A DNA stretch of 64,000 nt from Defluviicoccus sp. (GTDB lineage Bacteria; Pseudomonadota; Alphaproteobacteria; MPNO01). Under the pieces are notes generated by a model, which saw only the letters and a program-made list of their open reading frames with translations, had not been told where the DNA came from and did not search any database. The position numbers were made by a program, and so were the translations under genes. The stretch covers positions 1-64,000 of the forward strand of contig JAPPGP010000097.1 of assembly GCA_028821395.1 (NCBI GenBank), written 5' to 3'. This document shows positions 18,786 through 27,604 of the stretch, one piece after another; the first letter of the stretch is position 1, and each line of letters starts with the position of its first letter.

Positions 18786-20330
18786 CTACCCGCTCCCGGT
18801 CCTGCCGTAGCCGTCGGCGAAGCTTCGCAGCGCGGCGAACAGCTCCCGGTCGTTGACGATGCGCGGCACCTTGTTCTGCCCGCCGAGCTTGCCTCGGCTC
18901 TTCATCCACGCAGCGAACCCGCCCGCGGGGAGCACGCGCACTTGCGCGGCATCCATGCCGTAGCCGCCCGCGCGGTGGGCGGCATAGTCGTCGTTGAGGC
19001 GGCAGAGCGCCGCGTCCAGCCGTTCGGCGAAGCGCGCGCGATCCGATCCGCCCCCGTCGATCCCGGTCCCGAACTCGACGATGTAGAGATGCCCGCCGCG
19101 CGCGCCAGCCTCCTCGGGAAACACGCTGCCGGCGGCGAAGTCGGTGACAGTCGCGCCGATCGCCCGCGCGGCCTCGGTCACGGCCTGCTCGACCTCGGCG
19201 CCGATCACGTGCTCGCCGAAGGCGGACAGCATGTAGCTCGTCCGCCCGGTGACCAGGACGCGCGGCGGGTCGCGCTCGACCAGGGTGACGGTGTCGCCCA
19301 CCAGGTAGCGCCAGAGCCCGGCGCAGGTGGTCACCGCGAGCGCGTAGTTCACCCCCGGCTCCGCGTCGCCGACCCAGCGGCAGTCCGGGTTGGCGTCGTC
19401 GAGCCGGTCGAGGGGGACGAACTCGTAGAAGATGCCGGTATCGAGCTGCAGCCGGAGGCCGTCGCCGTCCGCACGGTCGGCGATGGCGAAGAACCCCTCG
19501 CTCGCCGGATAGACCTCGCGGGTCTCCGCCCGGCTGCGCTGGAGCAGGGCGGCAAAGCGGTCGCGATAGGGCGCCCAGGCGACGCCGCCATGCGATAGCA
19601 ATTCGAGCCCGGGATAGATGTCGGCGATGCGCTTCCCCCCGGCGATCTCGGCGAGCCGCTCGAAGAAGATCAGCAGCCAGCTCGGCGTGCCGGCAATGGC
19701 GCCGATCTCGGCATCGAGGGAGCGCTCGGCGAAGCGCTCGATCTTCTCCTCCCAGTCGGCGATGGCCTCGAGACTGCGCGGGGGGAAGTAGCGCAGCCTT
19801 GCCCAGGCGGGCATGGTCGCCGCCGCGATGCCGCTGAGGTCGCCGCTGTGGACGCCCCGCGCCTGGCGGACCAGCCCGGTCGAGCCGCCCAGCATGAAGA
19901 CCCGCCCGGCGAGCAGGCGGCTGTCCGGCCGGTTGGCGACATGGAATGCGAGCAGGTCGGCGCCCGCGCGGACATTGGAGCGGCGCATCTCGCGGCTCAC
20001 GGGGATGTATTTCGTGGTTCCGGTGGTCGTTCCCGACGACACGGCGAACCAGGGGATGCGTCCCGGCCAGGTGCAGTCGTCGAGGCGGGGGAAGGGCTGT
20101 CGCCAATAGGCCTCCCAGAACGCATCGTAGTCCCGGAGCGGGACGCGCGAGCGGTACTCGTCGAGCGACCAGGCGGGGGAGAAGTCGTGATCCCGCCCGA
20201 ACTTGGTGCCGCGCGCGCGCCCAATCAGGGACGCGAGCACGGCGCGCTGAGCCTGCTCGGGGTCCATCCGCGCCAGATGCCGAATGCGCCTCAGGGCGTA
20301 GAGGCGGAGAAGCCAGGTCGCGTCGTGCAT
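18786..20330 (-). CDS. GH3 auxin-responsive-promoter family protein (acyl-acid amido synthetase-like)
   Basis: This 514-residue protein of the GH3 family is related to ANL adenylating enzymes. Plant GH3 proteins join acids such as indole-acetate or jasmonate to amino acids; bacterial members are mostly uncharacterised. The ATP-binding motif SSGTTTGTTKYIPVS is at residues 98-112. Later motifs include YPASEGFFAIAD, GLWRYLVGDTVTL and the C-terminal domain with GQNKVPRIVND. The ATG at 20330 is where homology starts; upstream frame extends into the neighbour without similarity. It begins 19 bases after the penicillin-acylase stop, so the two are likely co-transcribed. The substrates are unknown. 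Confidence 0.87.
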   Translation of the reverse strand: MHDATWLLRLYALRRIRHLARMDPEQAQRAVLASLIGRARGTKFGRDHDFSPAWSLDEYRSRVPLRDYDAFWEAYWRQPFPRLDDCTWPGRIPWFAVSSGTTTGTTKYIPVSREMRRSNVRAGADLLAFHVANRPDSRLLAGRVFMLGGSTGLVRQARGVHSGDLSGIAAATMPAWARLRYFPPRSLEAIADWEEKIERFAERSLDAEIGAIAGTPSWLLIFFERLAEIAGGKRIADIYPGLELLSHGGVAWAPYRDRFAALLQRSRAETREVYPASEGFFAIADRADGDGLRLQLDTGIFYEFVPLDRLDDANPDCRWVGDAEPGVNYALAVTTCAGLWRYLVGDTVTLVERDPPRVLVTGRTSYMLSAFGEHVIGAEVEQAVTEAARAIGATVTDFAAGSVFPEEAGARGGHLYIVEFGTGIDGGGSDRARFAERLDAALCRLNDDYAAHRAGGYGMDAAQVRVLPAGGFAAWMKSRGKLGGQNKVPRIVNDRELFAALRSFADGYGRTGSG

Positions 20331-20349
20331 GTTTCGCCGCGTGCCCGGG

Positions 20350-22632
20350 TCAGTCTTCCAGCGACAGCGCGTGCGGGAAGGTCTTGCGGACTTCGGACAG
20401 CGTAAGCGGCACGCGGACGTAGTCGCCGCGGCGCCACAGCTCCCACTGATCCAGCATCGTCGTCGAGTTGAACCAGCCGTCCTGCCCGCCGAGCAGGACG
20501 AACCAGTTCGCGTCCGGGTCGGACAAGTCGGAGACGTGGCGCGCATTGGACCCGTAGGTCGCGCCATGGCGCTCGACGGTGGTGTTGTGCGCCGTCTTCA
20601 TCACGGTCTCCGAGCTGCCCCCGACTCCCGCTTCGGCGAAGCGGTAGCGCGCGCCGATCAGCGGCACGCGGGACAGCGGGTGGGCGAGGCTGAGGCGGTG
20701 CATGTCCCCCCAGCCGGCGAAGCGGTCCAGACCCTCGGCGGCGACGCGCAGCCCGGCGGCGAGCGCGTCGCGCAGGGTGTCTTCGCCGGCGGCGGCGATG
20801 TCCTCCTGGACAAGCGCCGTGCCCCGGCGCATCGAGGCGAAGGTCTTGCCGTGCGCCTCGCCGTAGCGAAGCGTGTAGAAGCGGGTGACGAATCCGCCGC
20901 GGAACCGCTCGAACGCGACCGCGCCCAGCGAGTCGCGCCGATAGTGCCCGTCCCAGCTGCGCAGGCGGCCGATCGCCTCGGCACCCCTTGCGTCGGCCGC
21001 GGCCGTCATCCCCAGCGCATCCAGCCTGGCGACGAACAGATCGCGCAGCGCTGCAGAGGACGCCATGTACACGTCCCGCTGCAGCGCCTTCAGGGCCGCG
21101 ACATCCACCGCCGGCTCATGCTCGATCAGCGCGGTCAGGCGGCGCACCCGGTCGTCCGGCGAGAAGAAGAAGCTCACCGGCACGTCCGTCTCCGCCGGCC
21201 GGTTGTTGGCAGACACCAGGAAGCCCCGCTCCGGGTTGAGGCCGAAGGGCAGATCCGCGCCGGAGCGCATCTCTCCCCAGGCGGCGTCGTGCGCTTCCCG
21301 GTCGAGGAAGATGTCGCCCGGCGCGCCGCGTCGCGCCGGCAGCCGTACCGCCATCGTCTGGCCGATATTCCCGCCGGCGTCCGCATACAGCATGTTCTGC
21401 CCCGGCACCGCAAAGCGGTCGAACGCGGCGCGGAACCCGGCGAAGTCGCGCGCTCGGCTCACCGCCAGCATGGCGCCGATCTCGTCGCTCGCCCCGTGGC
21501 CGGTCCATTTCAGCGCGAGTGGCGGCAGGTCGAGCTTCGCGAGCAGCGGCACGTCGGTAACGATCGGCCCCCAGCCGGTCTCGCGGACGGTCGCTTCGCT
21601 GTCGAACCACCAGCGCACGCCGATCCGCTCGCGCCGTTCCACGATCTCCGATTCCGGCACGTCCTCGACATCCACGAGATCGCTGGAGGCCGCGCGCATG
21701 TTGGTGCCGCCCCAGGCGATATGCGGGTTGCGGCCGATGGCGAAGATGGGGAGCCCCGGCGCCATCAGCCCGACCGCGTGATAGCCGGGCGACTTGACGC
21801 CCGCGATCAGCCAGACATTGGGAATCAGGATGCCGAGATGGGGGTCGTTGGCCATCAGCGCGCCGCCGGTCGCGCTGCGCCGCCCTGCGACGGCGACGCT
21901 GTTGCTGCCCGATTTGGAAGACCCGCCCAGCAATCGTTGAATGGCCGCGGTTCGCGCGCCGCCGTCGAAGCTGGCGTAGGACGTCTTCCCCTGCCTTACC
22001 AGCCGCGCCCAGAGCTCCGGCCAATCGTCCCGCCCGCGGAGCTTCAGCAGGTCGGCCCAGACCAGCCAGTTCACGTCGGTGCCGCCGAGACGCCCGATGG
22101 CGAGCACGTCGGCGACCGTCCAGGGCTCGGGCTCGAGGCCGAGGACGCCGAAATCGTGCGGCAGCTCGGCGGCGCTGTCCTGGTAACGGTTGACGCCGTC
22201 GACGAAGCGGCGAACCCAGAAGAGCGCGGCCTCGTCCATGCCGCGCTCGATCTCCGCGGCGGCGCGGCCGTAGGAGAGGGTGCGCAAGCCGCGGTCGATG
22301 TCGATGCCGAGCGGGCCGATCATCTCCGACAGGCGTCCCCGCGCCAGCATGCGCGCCGTCGCCATCTGTCCCAGCCGCAGATGCGCATGAACGAGGCCGA
22401 GCGCGAACGCCGCGTCGCCGTCGCTCTCCGCCTCGATGAAGGGGATCTGCCGTTCGCTCCAGTAGATCGTCACCCGCCCCTCCAGCTTCAGGCCGCGCGT
22501 CGGGAACGCCGCCAGGCGTTCGGCGACGTCCCGCGGCTTTGGCAGCGGCGCGAGCAGCGCGCAGGCCGACAGCACGAGGCCCGCCGCGGCGATGGCGAGC
22601 CCGGCGGCGGCGGAGCGTGAACGGGCAGGCAT
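20350..22632 (-). CDS. Penicillin acylase family lipoprotein (Ntn-hydrolase)
   Basis: Self-cleaving amidase of 760 residues. The N-terminus is a lipoprotein signal with lipobox LSAC (residues 21-24 region), so it should be anchored in the cell envelope. The alpha chain is followed by the autocatalytic site: Ser243 in SKSGSNSVAVAG would become the N-terminal nucleophile of the beta chain. Downstream, GGALMANDPHLGILIPN and ANNRPAETD fit the family. Relatives hydrolyse penicillins, acyl-homoserine lactones or other N-acyl compounds. It is co-directional with and just upstream of the GH3 ligase, suggesting one makes and the other breaks amide conjugates. Confidence 0.92.
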   Translation of the reverse strand: MPARSRSAAAGLAIAAAGLVLSACALLAPLPKPRDVAERLAAFPTRGLKLEGRVTIYWSERQIPFIEAESDGDAAFALGLVHAHLRLGQMATARMLARGRLSEMIGPLGIDIDRGLRTLSYGRAAAEIERGMDEAALFWVRRFVDGVNRYQDSAAELPHDFGVLGLEPEPWTVADVLAIGRLGGTDVNWLVWADLLKLRGRDDWPELWARLVRQGKTSYASFDGGARTAAIQRLLGGSSKSGSNSVAVAGRRSATGGALMANDPHLGILIPNVWLIAGVKSPGYHAVGLMAPGLPIFAIGRNPHIAWGGTNMRAASSDLVDVEDVPESEIVERRERIGVRWWFDSEATVRETGWGPIVTDVPLLAKLDLPPLALKWTGHGASDEIGAMLAVSRARDFAGFRAAFDRFAVPGQNMLYADAGGNIGQTMAVRLPARRGAPGDIFLDREAHDAAWGEMRSGADLPFGLNPERGFLVSANNRPAETDVPVSFFFSPDDRVRRLTALIEHEPAVDVAALKALQRDVYMASSAALRDLFVARLDALGMTAAADARGAEAIGRLRSWDGHYRRDSLGAVAFERFRGGFVTRFYTLRYGEAHGKTFASMRRGTALVQEDIAAAGEDTLRDALAAGLRVAAEGLDRFAGWGDMHRLSLAHPLSRVPLIGARYRFAEAGVGGSSETVMKTAHNTTVERHGATYGSNARHVSDLSDPDANWFVLLGGQDGWFNSTTMLDQWELWRRGDYVRVPLTLSEVRKTFPHALSLED

Positions 22633-22724
22633 GGGGGTCTCCGGTCGGTGGCGTAAGGGGCTTATATGGGGGGCCGATCCGCATGCCGGAAGGGCGGGTC
22701 GAGCGGCCTCACGACTCCGCTACC

Positions 22725-23240
22725 TCACCCTTCAGGCCGTACCATGCGGCGCAGAACGTCGGTCTTCAGAACGAAGTGTTGATAAAGGGCGCCGGCGATG
22801 TGCAGGAGTACCAGGGCGAGGATCGCCACCTTGCCCGCACTGTGCAGTTCCGCCATCGCCTCGACGCCGCCGAACCAGGCGAGGCCGCCGGTCACCGGCA
22901 TCAGCAGGATGATGGCGTAGAGGGCGAGATGGGTCGCCCGGGCCGCCAGACGCAGCGCCGGGTGTTCGTCTTGCGGCGGCGGCGGAGCGCCGCGCCGCAG
23001 GCGAAGCGCGACGCGCAGCAGGGCAAGCGCGAAGATCGCGATGCCGAACGCGACGTGGAGGTCCGCCAGGAACAGCTCGGACTCGGTCGCCGTGCCGACG
23101 CCCCGGCCGGCTGCATAGGCGGCGATGATTCCGTCGTGCAGGACGATCTGCAGGATCACCAGCACCGCGATGGTCCAGTGCAGCGCGATCTGCGCGCTGG
23201 AGTAGCCGAGCCTGGTTTCCCGCATGGCAAAATCTCGCAT
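22725..23240 (-). CDS. Cytochrome b561
   Basis: Four-helix, di-haem inner-membrane electron carrier of the bacterial b561 family, 171 residues. Helices are visible at SSAQIALHWTIAVLVILQIV, LADLHVAFGIAIFALALL, ALRLAARATHLALYAIILLM and GKVAILALVLLHIAGALYQH. Haem-ligand histidines occur in LHWT, DLHVAFG, THLALY and LHIAG. The ATG at 23240 was chosen for the AAGG seven bases upstream; another in-frame ATG lies five codons later. It usually oxidises quinol or handles superoxide. It is divergent from the UbiD gene and has no operon partner. Confidence 0.9.
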   Translation of the reverse strand: MRDFAMRETRLGYSSAQIALHWTIAVLVILQIVLHDGIIAAYAAGRGVGTATESELFLADLHVAFGIAIFALALLRVALRLRRGAPPPPQDEHPALRLAARATHLALYAIILLMPVTGGLAWFGGVEAMAELHSAGKVAILALVLLHIAGALYQHFVLKTDVLRRMVRPEG

Positions 23241-23322
23241 TGTGGACCTTCGCCGCCCGCGCATGGCACGGCCAATGTAAGGCCGCTTCTTTGCTCGCGT
23301 GTTTCAGGGCCGCCGGGGATTT

Positions 23323-23337
23323 GTAACGGCATGTTAC
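23323..23337. promoter_or_regulatory. Candidate operator GTAAC-N5-GTTAC
   Basis: A short inverted repeat, GTAAC at 23323-23327 and GTTAC at 23333-23337 with a five-base spacer, lies in the divergent region between cytochrome b561 and the UbiD gene, about 80 bases before the UbiD start. The size and spacing suit a dimeric repressor of GntR or TetR type, but no such regulator is adjacent and the arms are only 5 bases. Confidence 0.3.
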
Positions 23338-23415
23338 GGCCAACGGCCGGGCCCGATTGTGCGGGCCAACCCGTTCGTCTACAAAGGAATCCCGCTGCAA
23401 TCCCGGGAGCCCGCC

Positions 23416-24822
23416 ATGCCGCATAGCCTGAGGACGTTTCTCGAATCGATCGACAACCGGATGCTGCATATCCGCGAGCCCGTCGATCCGGCGCGCCAGG
23501 TGGGCTATCTCTGCTCGGAGAGCAGCGGGCCGCTGATGTTCCACAACCTCACCGGCTATCCCGGCTGGCGGCTGACCGACATCCTGATCAAGGACCGCAA
23601 CGGCCAGGCCGCGGCCTTCGGGCTCGACGATCCCAAGGGGGTCTGCCCCTATCTCGCCGAGCGCATGGCGACCCAGCGCGGCAGGTCGGTGATGGTGGCC
23701 GACGGGCCGGTCAAGGAGAACCGGATGCTGGGGAACGAGGTCGACCTCCACAAGCTGCCGATCCCGCAGCACTCGGTGGGCGACGGCGGGCGCTACCTGG
23801 GCTCGGGGCTGACCATCACCAAGGACCCCGAGACCGGCATCCGCAACGAATCCATCATCCGCATGATGCTGACCGAGGACCCGCAGAAGGCGACCTTCTG
23901 GATGGCGGCCAGGCACAACTACGCGCATTACCTCAAATACGTCGCCAAGGACGAGCCGATGCCGATGGCGTTCGCGATCGGCATGCACCCGGTCTACGAG
24001 ATCATGTCCAACTGGTCCGGCCGGCACGAGGATTTCGACGAGCTGGAATACGGCGCCGGCATTCTCGGCGAGGACATCGAGATGGTGCGCTGCGACACCA
24101 TCGACCTCGAGGTCCCGGCGCATGCCGAGATCGTCATCGAGGGGCTGGTGCATCCGCACGACCGGGTGCCGGAGGGGCCGTTCGGCGAGTTCACCACCTT
24201 CGGGTCGGGCGCCGAGGGCCCGGCGCCGGTCTACCAGATCACCGGCATCACCCACCGCGACGACCCGATCTTCCGCCACATGCAGGCGACCTGGTTCACC
24301 GACCACCAGCCGCTGATCACGCTGCCGATGGAGGCGACCTACTACAACCGGCTGCGCGACACCCACGGCAACACCAACATCAAGGACATCTTCGTCCCGC
24401 CCTGGGCGTCCCAGTTCATGATGATCGTGCAGATGGAGGCAAAGTGGGACGGCCAGGCGCGCGACGTGCTGATGTCGGCGCTCACCGGGCCCAATTTGCA
24501 CGTCAAGGTGGCGATCGCGGTCGACGACGATGTCGACATCTACAGCGCCGAGGACGTGCTGTGGGCGATCGCGTGCCGCACCAACCCGGCCGAGATGGTC
24601 CACATCATGCCGGGCTCCCGCCTGCACCCGCTCGACGTGTCGATCCCCGAGGTGGGCGACGAGTACACGGTGATGCGGATCGGCGGCAAGATGGCGATCG
24701 ACGCCACCAAGCCGCCCACCTGGCGCGCCGAGGAACGCGCCAAGATGACCCGCGTCGACCCGATGGGGAAGGGCGATCCCGAGATCGCCCGCATCCTCGA
24801 ACAGGTGCGCATGCCGCGGTAG
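23416..24822 (+). CDS. UbiD-family (de)carboxylase, first copy
   Basis: This prenylated-FMN-dependent enzyme of 468 residues reversibly decarboxylates unsaturated or aromatic acids. The active-site glutamates sit in PEGPFGEFTTFGS (Glu253 and Glu258), matching the E-x4-E pair of UbiD/Fdc enzymes. DRNGQAAAFGLDDPKG and LPIPQHSVGDGGRYLGSGL are typical of non-ubiquinone UbiD members. The ATG at 23416 begins the homology, and GGGAG lies shortly upstream. The MFS permease gene follows after 78 bases, so uptake of the acid could be linked. No ubiX flavin prenyltransferase is found in the window. The substrate is unknown. Confidence 0.9.
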   Translation: MPHSLRTFLESIDNRMLHIREPVDPARQVGYLCSESSGPLMFHNLTGYPGWRLTDILIKDRNGQAAAFGLDDPKGVCPYLAERMATQRGRSVMVADGPVKENRMLGNEVDLHKLPIPQHSVGDGGRYLGSGLTITKDPETGIRNESIIRMMLTEDPQKATFWMAARHNYAHYLKYVAKDEPMPMAFAIGMHPVYEIMSNWSGRHEDFDELEYGAGILGEDIEMVRCDTIDLEVPAHAEIVIEGLVHPHDRVPEGPFGEFTTFGSGAEGPAPVYQITGITHRDDPIFRHMQATWFTDHQPLITLPMEATYYNRLRDTHGNTNIKDIFVPPWASQFMMIVQMEAKWDGQARDVLMSALTGPNLHVKVAIAVDDDVDIYSAEDVLWAIACRTNPAEMVHIMPGSRLHPLDVSIPEVGDEYTVMRIGGKMAIDATKPPTWRAEERAKMTRVDPMGKGDPEIARILEQVRMPR

Positions 24823-24830
24823 GGCGACCC

Positions 24831-24868
24831 CGTCATGCCCGGACTTGTTCCGGGGGCCAGCCATGACG
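24831..24868. repeat. Dispersed palindrome, type 1 (GCCCGGACTTGTTCCGG core), single copy
   Basis: Between the UbiD gene and the MFS gene, CGTCATG at 24831-24837 pairs with CATGACG at 24862-24868, and inside CCGG-acttgtt-CCGG forms a second stem. The same core recurs at 35304-35432 and 59201-59288. It looks like an extragenic palindromic repeat family and might also act as a terminator. Confidence 0.75.
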
Positions 24869-24900
24869 TGATGGGCGGAGCAGCGACGGAAGGCGCATGA

Positions 24901-26112
24901 ATGGCTAGCGCTCTCTCCCTGCCGCGGGGCGAGCTGAAGTCCACCGGGCTGATCTCCGTCGGCCACGGGTTCAGCCATCTCTACATGCTGGTGCTGCCGC
25001 CTCTGTTCCCGCTGATCCGGGAAGACCTCGCGGTGAGCTGGACCGATCTCGGTCTGCTCTTCGCGGTGCTCTCGGTCGCCACCGGGGTTGCCCAGCTCCC
25101 CGCCGGCATCCTGGTCGACCGGATCGGCGCCCGGCCGGTGCTGTTCGCCGGGCTCGTGCTGCAGGCGGCCCCGTTCTCCCTGGTCGCGCTGTTCCCGAGC
25201 TATTGGGGGCTGATGGCGGTGGTGTTCATTGCCGGGATCGGGATCTCGGTCTTCCACCCCGCCGACTACGCGGTCCTCGCCGCCCAGGTCGGCGGCGAGC
25301 GTCAGGGACGCGCCTTCGGCATCCACATCTTCGCCGGCTATGCCGGCTGGGTGGTGGCGCCGCCGCTGATGCTGGCGCTCGCCTCGGTGCTCGACTGGGC
25401 GGCGGCAGTCTCGGTGGCGGGTCTGATCGGCCTGCTGTTCGCCGCAATCGCGGCGCTGCACCGCGAGGCGCTGGACGACAGTGCCATCCGCGCCGCGCCC
25501 GCCGACGGGAAGGGGACGGTCTCGCGGAGCCTGCGTGCACAGCTTCAGTTCCTGCTCTCGCCGCCGGTGCTCCTGTTCCTCGTCTTTTTCACCGCCCTCG
25601 CCACCGGGACCTCGGGCATCCACGCCTTCGCCGTGGTCGCCCTGGTCGAGCTCTACGACGCCTCGCTCGCCGCCGCCAACGCGCAGCTCACCGGCTATTT
25701 CGCGGCCGCCGCCGTGGGCGTGTTGATCGGCGGGGTGATCGCCGACCGGGTGAAGGACCACGAGGGGCTCGCCGCGCTCTGCTTCGTCGCCTCCGCCGCC
25801 TGTCTCGTTGTCATCGCGCTCAAGCTGCTGCCCATCGAGTGGGTCACAATCCCGATGCTGGGGAGCGCGGTCACGCTCGGCCTGATGAGCCCGTCGCGCG
25901 ATCTGCTGGTGCGCCGGATCTGCCCGCCCGGGACCATCGGCACCGTGTTCGGCTTCGTCACCACCGGGTTCTCGGTCGGCGCCGCCGTCGGCCCGCCGAT
26001 ATTCGGCCTCGTCGCCGACGCCGGCCGGCCCGATTTGATCTTCTGGTTGTCGGGCGCCTTCACCCTCCTCTGCATCGTCTCGATCTACGCCGCCAAGGCG
26101 ATCGCCCGCTGA
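24901..26112 (+). CDS. MFS transporter
   Basis: This major-facilitator permease has 403 residues with about twelve hydrophobic helices. The first half shows GHGFSHLYMLVLPPLFPLI and the cytoplasmic loop motif GILVDRIGARPV, a variant of the MFS signature. The second half repeats the fold, with GVIADRVKDHEG. The N-terminal GHGFSHLYM and the FHPADYAVLAA segment recall fosmidomycin-resistance and organic-acid-like MFS members. It follows the UbiD gene on the same strand, separated by a palindromic repeat. The substrate cannot be told from sequence; an aromatic or unsaturated acid is plausible from context. Confidence 0.88.
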   Translation: MASALSLPRGELKSTGLISVGHGFSHLYMLVLPPLFPLIREDLAVSWTDLGLLFAVLSVATGVAQLPAGILVDRIGARPVLFAGLVLQAAPFSLVALFPSYWGLMAVVFIAGIGISVFHPADYAVLAAQVGGERQGRAFGIHIFAGYAGWVVAPPLMLALASVLDWAAAVSVAGLIGLLFAAIAALHREALDDSAIRAAPADGKGTVSRSLRAQLQFLLSPPVLLFLVFFTALATGTSGIHAFAVVALVELYDASLAAANAQLTGYFAAAAVGVLIGGVIADRVKDHEGLAALCFVASAACLVVIALKLLPIEWVTIPMLGSAVTLGLMSPSRDLLVRRICPPGTIGTVFGFVTTGFSVGAAVGPPIFGLVADAGRPDLIFWLSGAFTLLCIVSIYAAKAIAR

Positions 26113-26175
26113 GGCGCCCGCTTTACCGGGGGATTCGGTTCGCGTAGGTATTCCCGGCACACTCGGGGGAGGGCC

Positions 26176-27051
26176 ATGCGGCCGAACGATCTCGACATGC
26201 GGGCGCTGCTGCCGCCGAAGGCGGAGCGAGAGCGGATGTATGCCGGCTGGCTCGCCGAGGATATCGGGCGCGGCGACATCACGACCGACTTCCTGATCCC
26301 GGAGGACGCGACGGCTCGGTTCACGATGAACACGCGCCACGACGTGGTGGTCTGCGGCGTCGAGCTCGCGCTCGAGATCATGCGCTTCCACGAGCCCGGC
26401 TGCGCGACCGAGGCGCTGACGCCGGACGGGACGAGGGCCGAGGCAGGTGCGACGCTGGCGCGCGTCGAGGGGCCGGCGCGCGGGCTGCTGACGGCGGAAC
26501 GGACGGCGCTCAACCTGTTCCAGCTCTTGACCGGGATCGCCACGCGGACCGCGGAGTACGCCCGCCTGGTCGAGGGCACCGGGGCGACGCTGATCGACAC
26601 GCGCAAGACCATCCCGGGCTACCGCGCGCTCTCCAAATACGCCTCCTGCGTGGGCGGGGCACGCAACCACCGCATCCGGCTCGACGACGGGCTGCTGGTG
26701 AAGGACAACCACATCGCGGTCTGCGGCTCGATCGCCCAGGCGATGGCACGCGCGCGGGCGCTCACCCCCTCGCTCACCAAGATCGAGGTCGAGTGCGACA
26801 CGCTGGACCAGGTGCGCGAGGCCGCTGACGCGCGCGCCGACGTGATCCTGCTCGACAACATGAGCGCGGCCGTGATGCGCGAGGCGGTCGAGATCGTCGA
26901 CGGGCGATGCGAGGTCGAGGCCTCCGGCGGGATCACGCTCGAGACCATCCGCGACAAGGCTGAGAGCGGGGTCGACTACATCTCGGTCGGACGCATGACC
27001 CAGTCGGCGCCGGCCGCCGATATCGGCCTCGACGTCACCATCTCCGCCTGA
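26176..27051 (+). CDS. nadC: Nicotinate-nucleotide pyrophosphorylase (carboxylating)
   Basis: Quinolinate phosphoribosyltransferase converts quinolinate and PRPP to nicotinate mononucleotide, CO2 and pyrophosphate in NAD synthesis. Its 291 residues include EDIGRGDITTD, AERTALNLFQLLTGIAT, TLIDTRKTIPGYRALSKYA, GARNHRIRLDDGLLVKDNH and EASGGITLETI, all signature segments. GGGAGGG precedes the ATG at 26176. No nadA or nadB is present nearby. It is followed after four bases by phnN, whose product PRPP is NadC's cosubstrate, and then by an AMP-phosphorylase-type gene. The grouping suggests local PRPP supply for NAD synthesis. Confidence 0.94.
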   Translation: MRPNDLDMRALLPPKAERERMYAGWLAEDIGRGDITTDFLIPEDATARFTMNTRHDVVVCGVELALEIMRFHEPGCATEALTPDGTRAEAGATLARVEGPARGLLTAERTALNLFQLLTGIATRTAEYARLVEGTGATLIDTRKTIPGYRALSKYASCVGGARNHRIRLDDGLLVKDNHIAVCGSIAQAMARARALTPSLTKIEVECDTLDQVREAADARADVILLDNMSAAVMREAVEIVDGRCEVEASGGITLETIRDKAESGVDYISVGRMTQSAPAADIGLDVTISA

Positions 27052-27055
27052 GCCC

Positions 27056-27604
27056 ATGGCGCGCGGCACGCTGTTCCTCGTCGTCGGGCCGAGCGGCGCC
27101 GGCAAGGACACGCTGATCGCGGGCGCGCGCGCGGCGCTGGAGCCGGGCGGCGCCCACGTCTTCCCGCGCCGCGCGATCACCAGGCCGGCGGAGGCGGGCG
27201 GGGAAGACCACGAGGCGGTATCGCCGGAGGAATTCGCCGCGCGCGAGGCGGACGGCGGGTTCTTCGCCGCCTGGCGGGCGCACGGGCTCGCCTACGGGCT
27301 GCCGGCGTACATTTCGGCCGCGCTGGAGTCCGGGCGGCATGTCGTCGCCAATGTCTCGCGCACCGTTCTCGCGGACGTTGCCGAACGCAATCTCGCGGCG
27401 GTCATCGTCGAGGTCTCCGCCCCGGCGGAGCTGCTGGCGGAGCGGCTTGCCGCGCGCGGTCGAGAGGACAGGGCCGACGCCGCCCGCCGTCTCGCCCGCG
27501 AGGCCGCGCCCTGCCCCGACGGTGTGCCGGTCCGGCGGGTGGTCAACGACGGAACGCCGGCGGCCGGCATCGCCCGCATGGTCGCTGCGCTGAGCGATGC
27601 TTAG
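27056..27604 (+). CDS. phnN: Ribose 1,5-bisphosphate phosphokinase PhnN
   Basis: This guanylate-kinase-like P-loop kinase phosphorylates ribose 1,5-bisphosphate to PRPP. Its 182 residues fit PhnN, with Walker A GPSGAGKD at residues 11-18. The FPRRAITRP segment, the acidic EDHEAVSPEEF and the FAAWRAHGLAYGLP stretch are diagnostic of PhnN as against GMP kinase. In phosphonate operons PhnN works with C-P lyase, but no phn genes are seen here. Instead it begins 4 bases after nadC and overlaps the AMP-phosphorylase-type gene by 8 bases, so its ribose-1,5-bisphosphate probably comes from nucleotide phosphorolysis. Confidence 0.93.
   Translation: MARGTLFLVVGPSGAGKDTLIAGARAALEPGGAHVFPRRAITRPAEAGGEDHEAVSPEEFAAREADGGFFAAWRAHGLAYGLPAYISAALESGRHVVANVSRTVLADVAERNLAAVIVEVSAPAELLAERLAARGREDRADAARRLAREAAPCPDGVPVRRVVNDGTPAAGIARMVAALSDA

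Noticed and set aside
22732-27180. A 1482-codon minus-strand open frame opposite the UbiD, MFS and nadC genes
   Set aside because: It has His/Asp/Arg-rich low complexity, covers three well-supported plus-strand genes, and continues through unrelated intergenic repeats; not a gene.
27056-27604. Guanylate kinase assignment for the phnN gene
   Set aside because: The FPRRAITRP and FAAWRAHGLAYGLP segments match PhnN rather than Gmk, and the linked AMP-phosphorylase-type gene supports ribose-1,5-bisphosphate as substrate.
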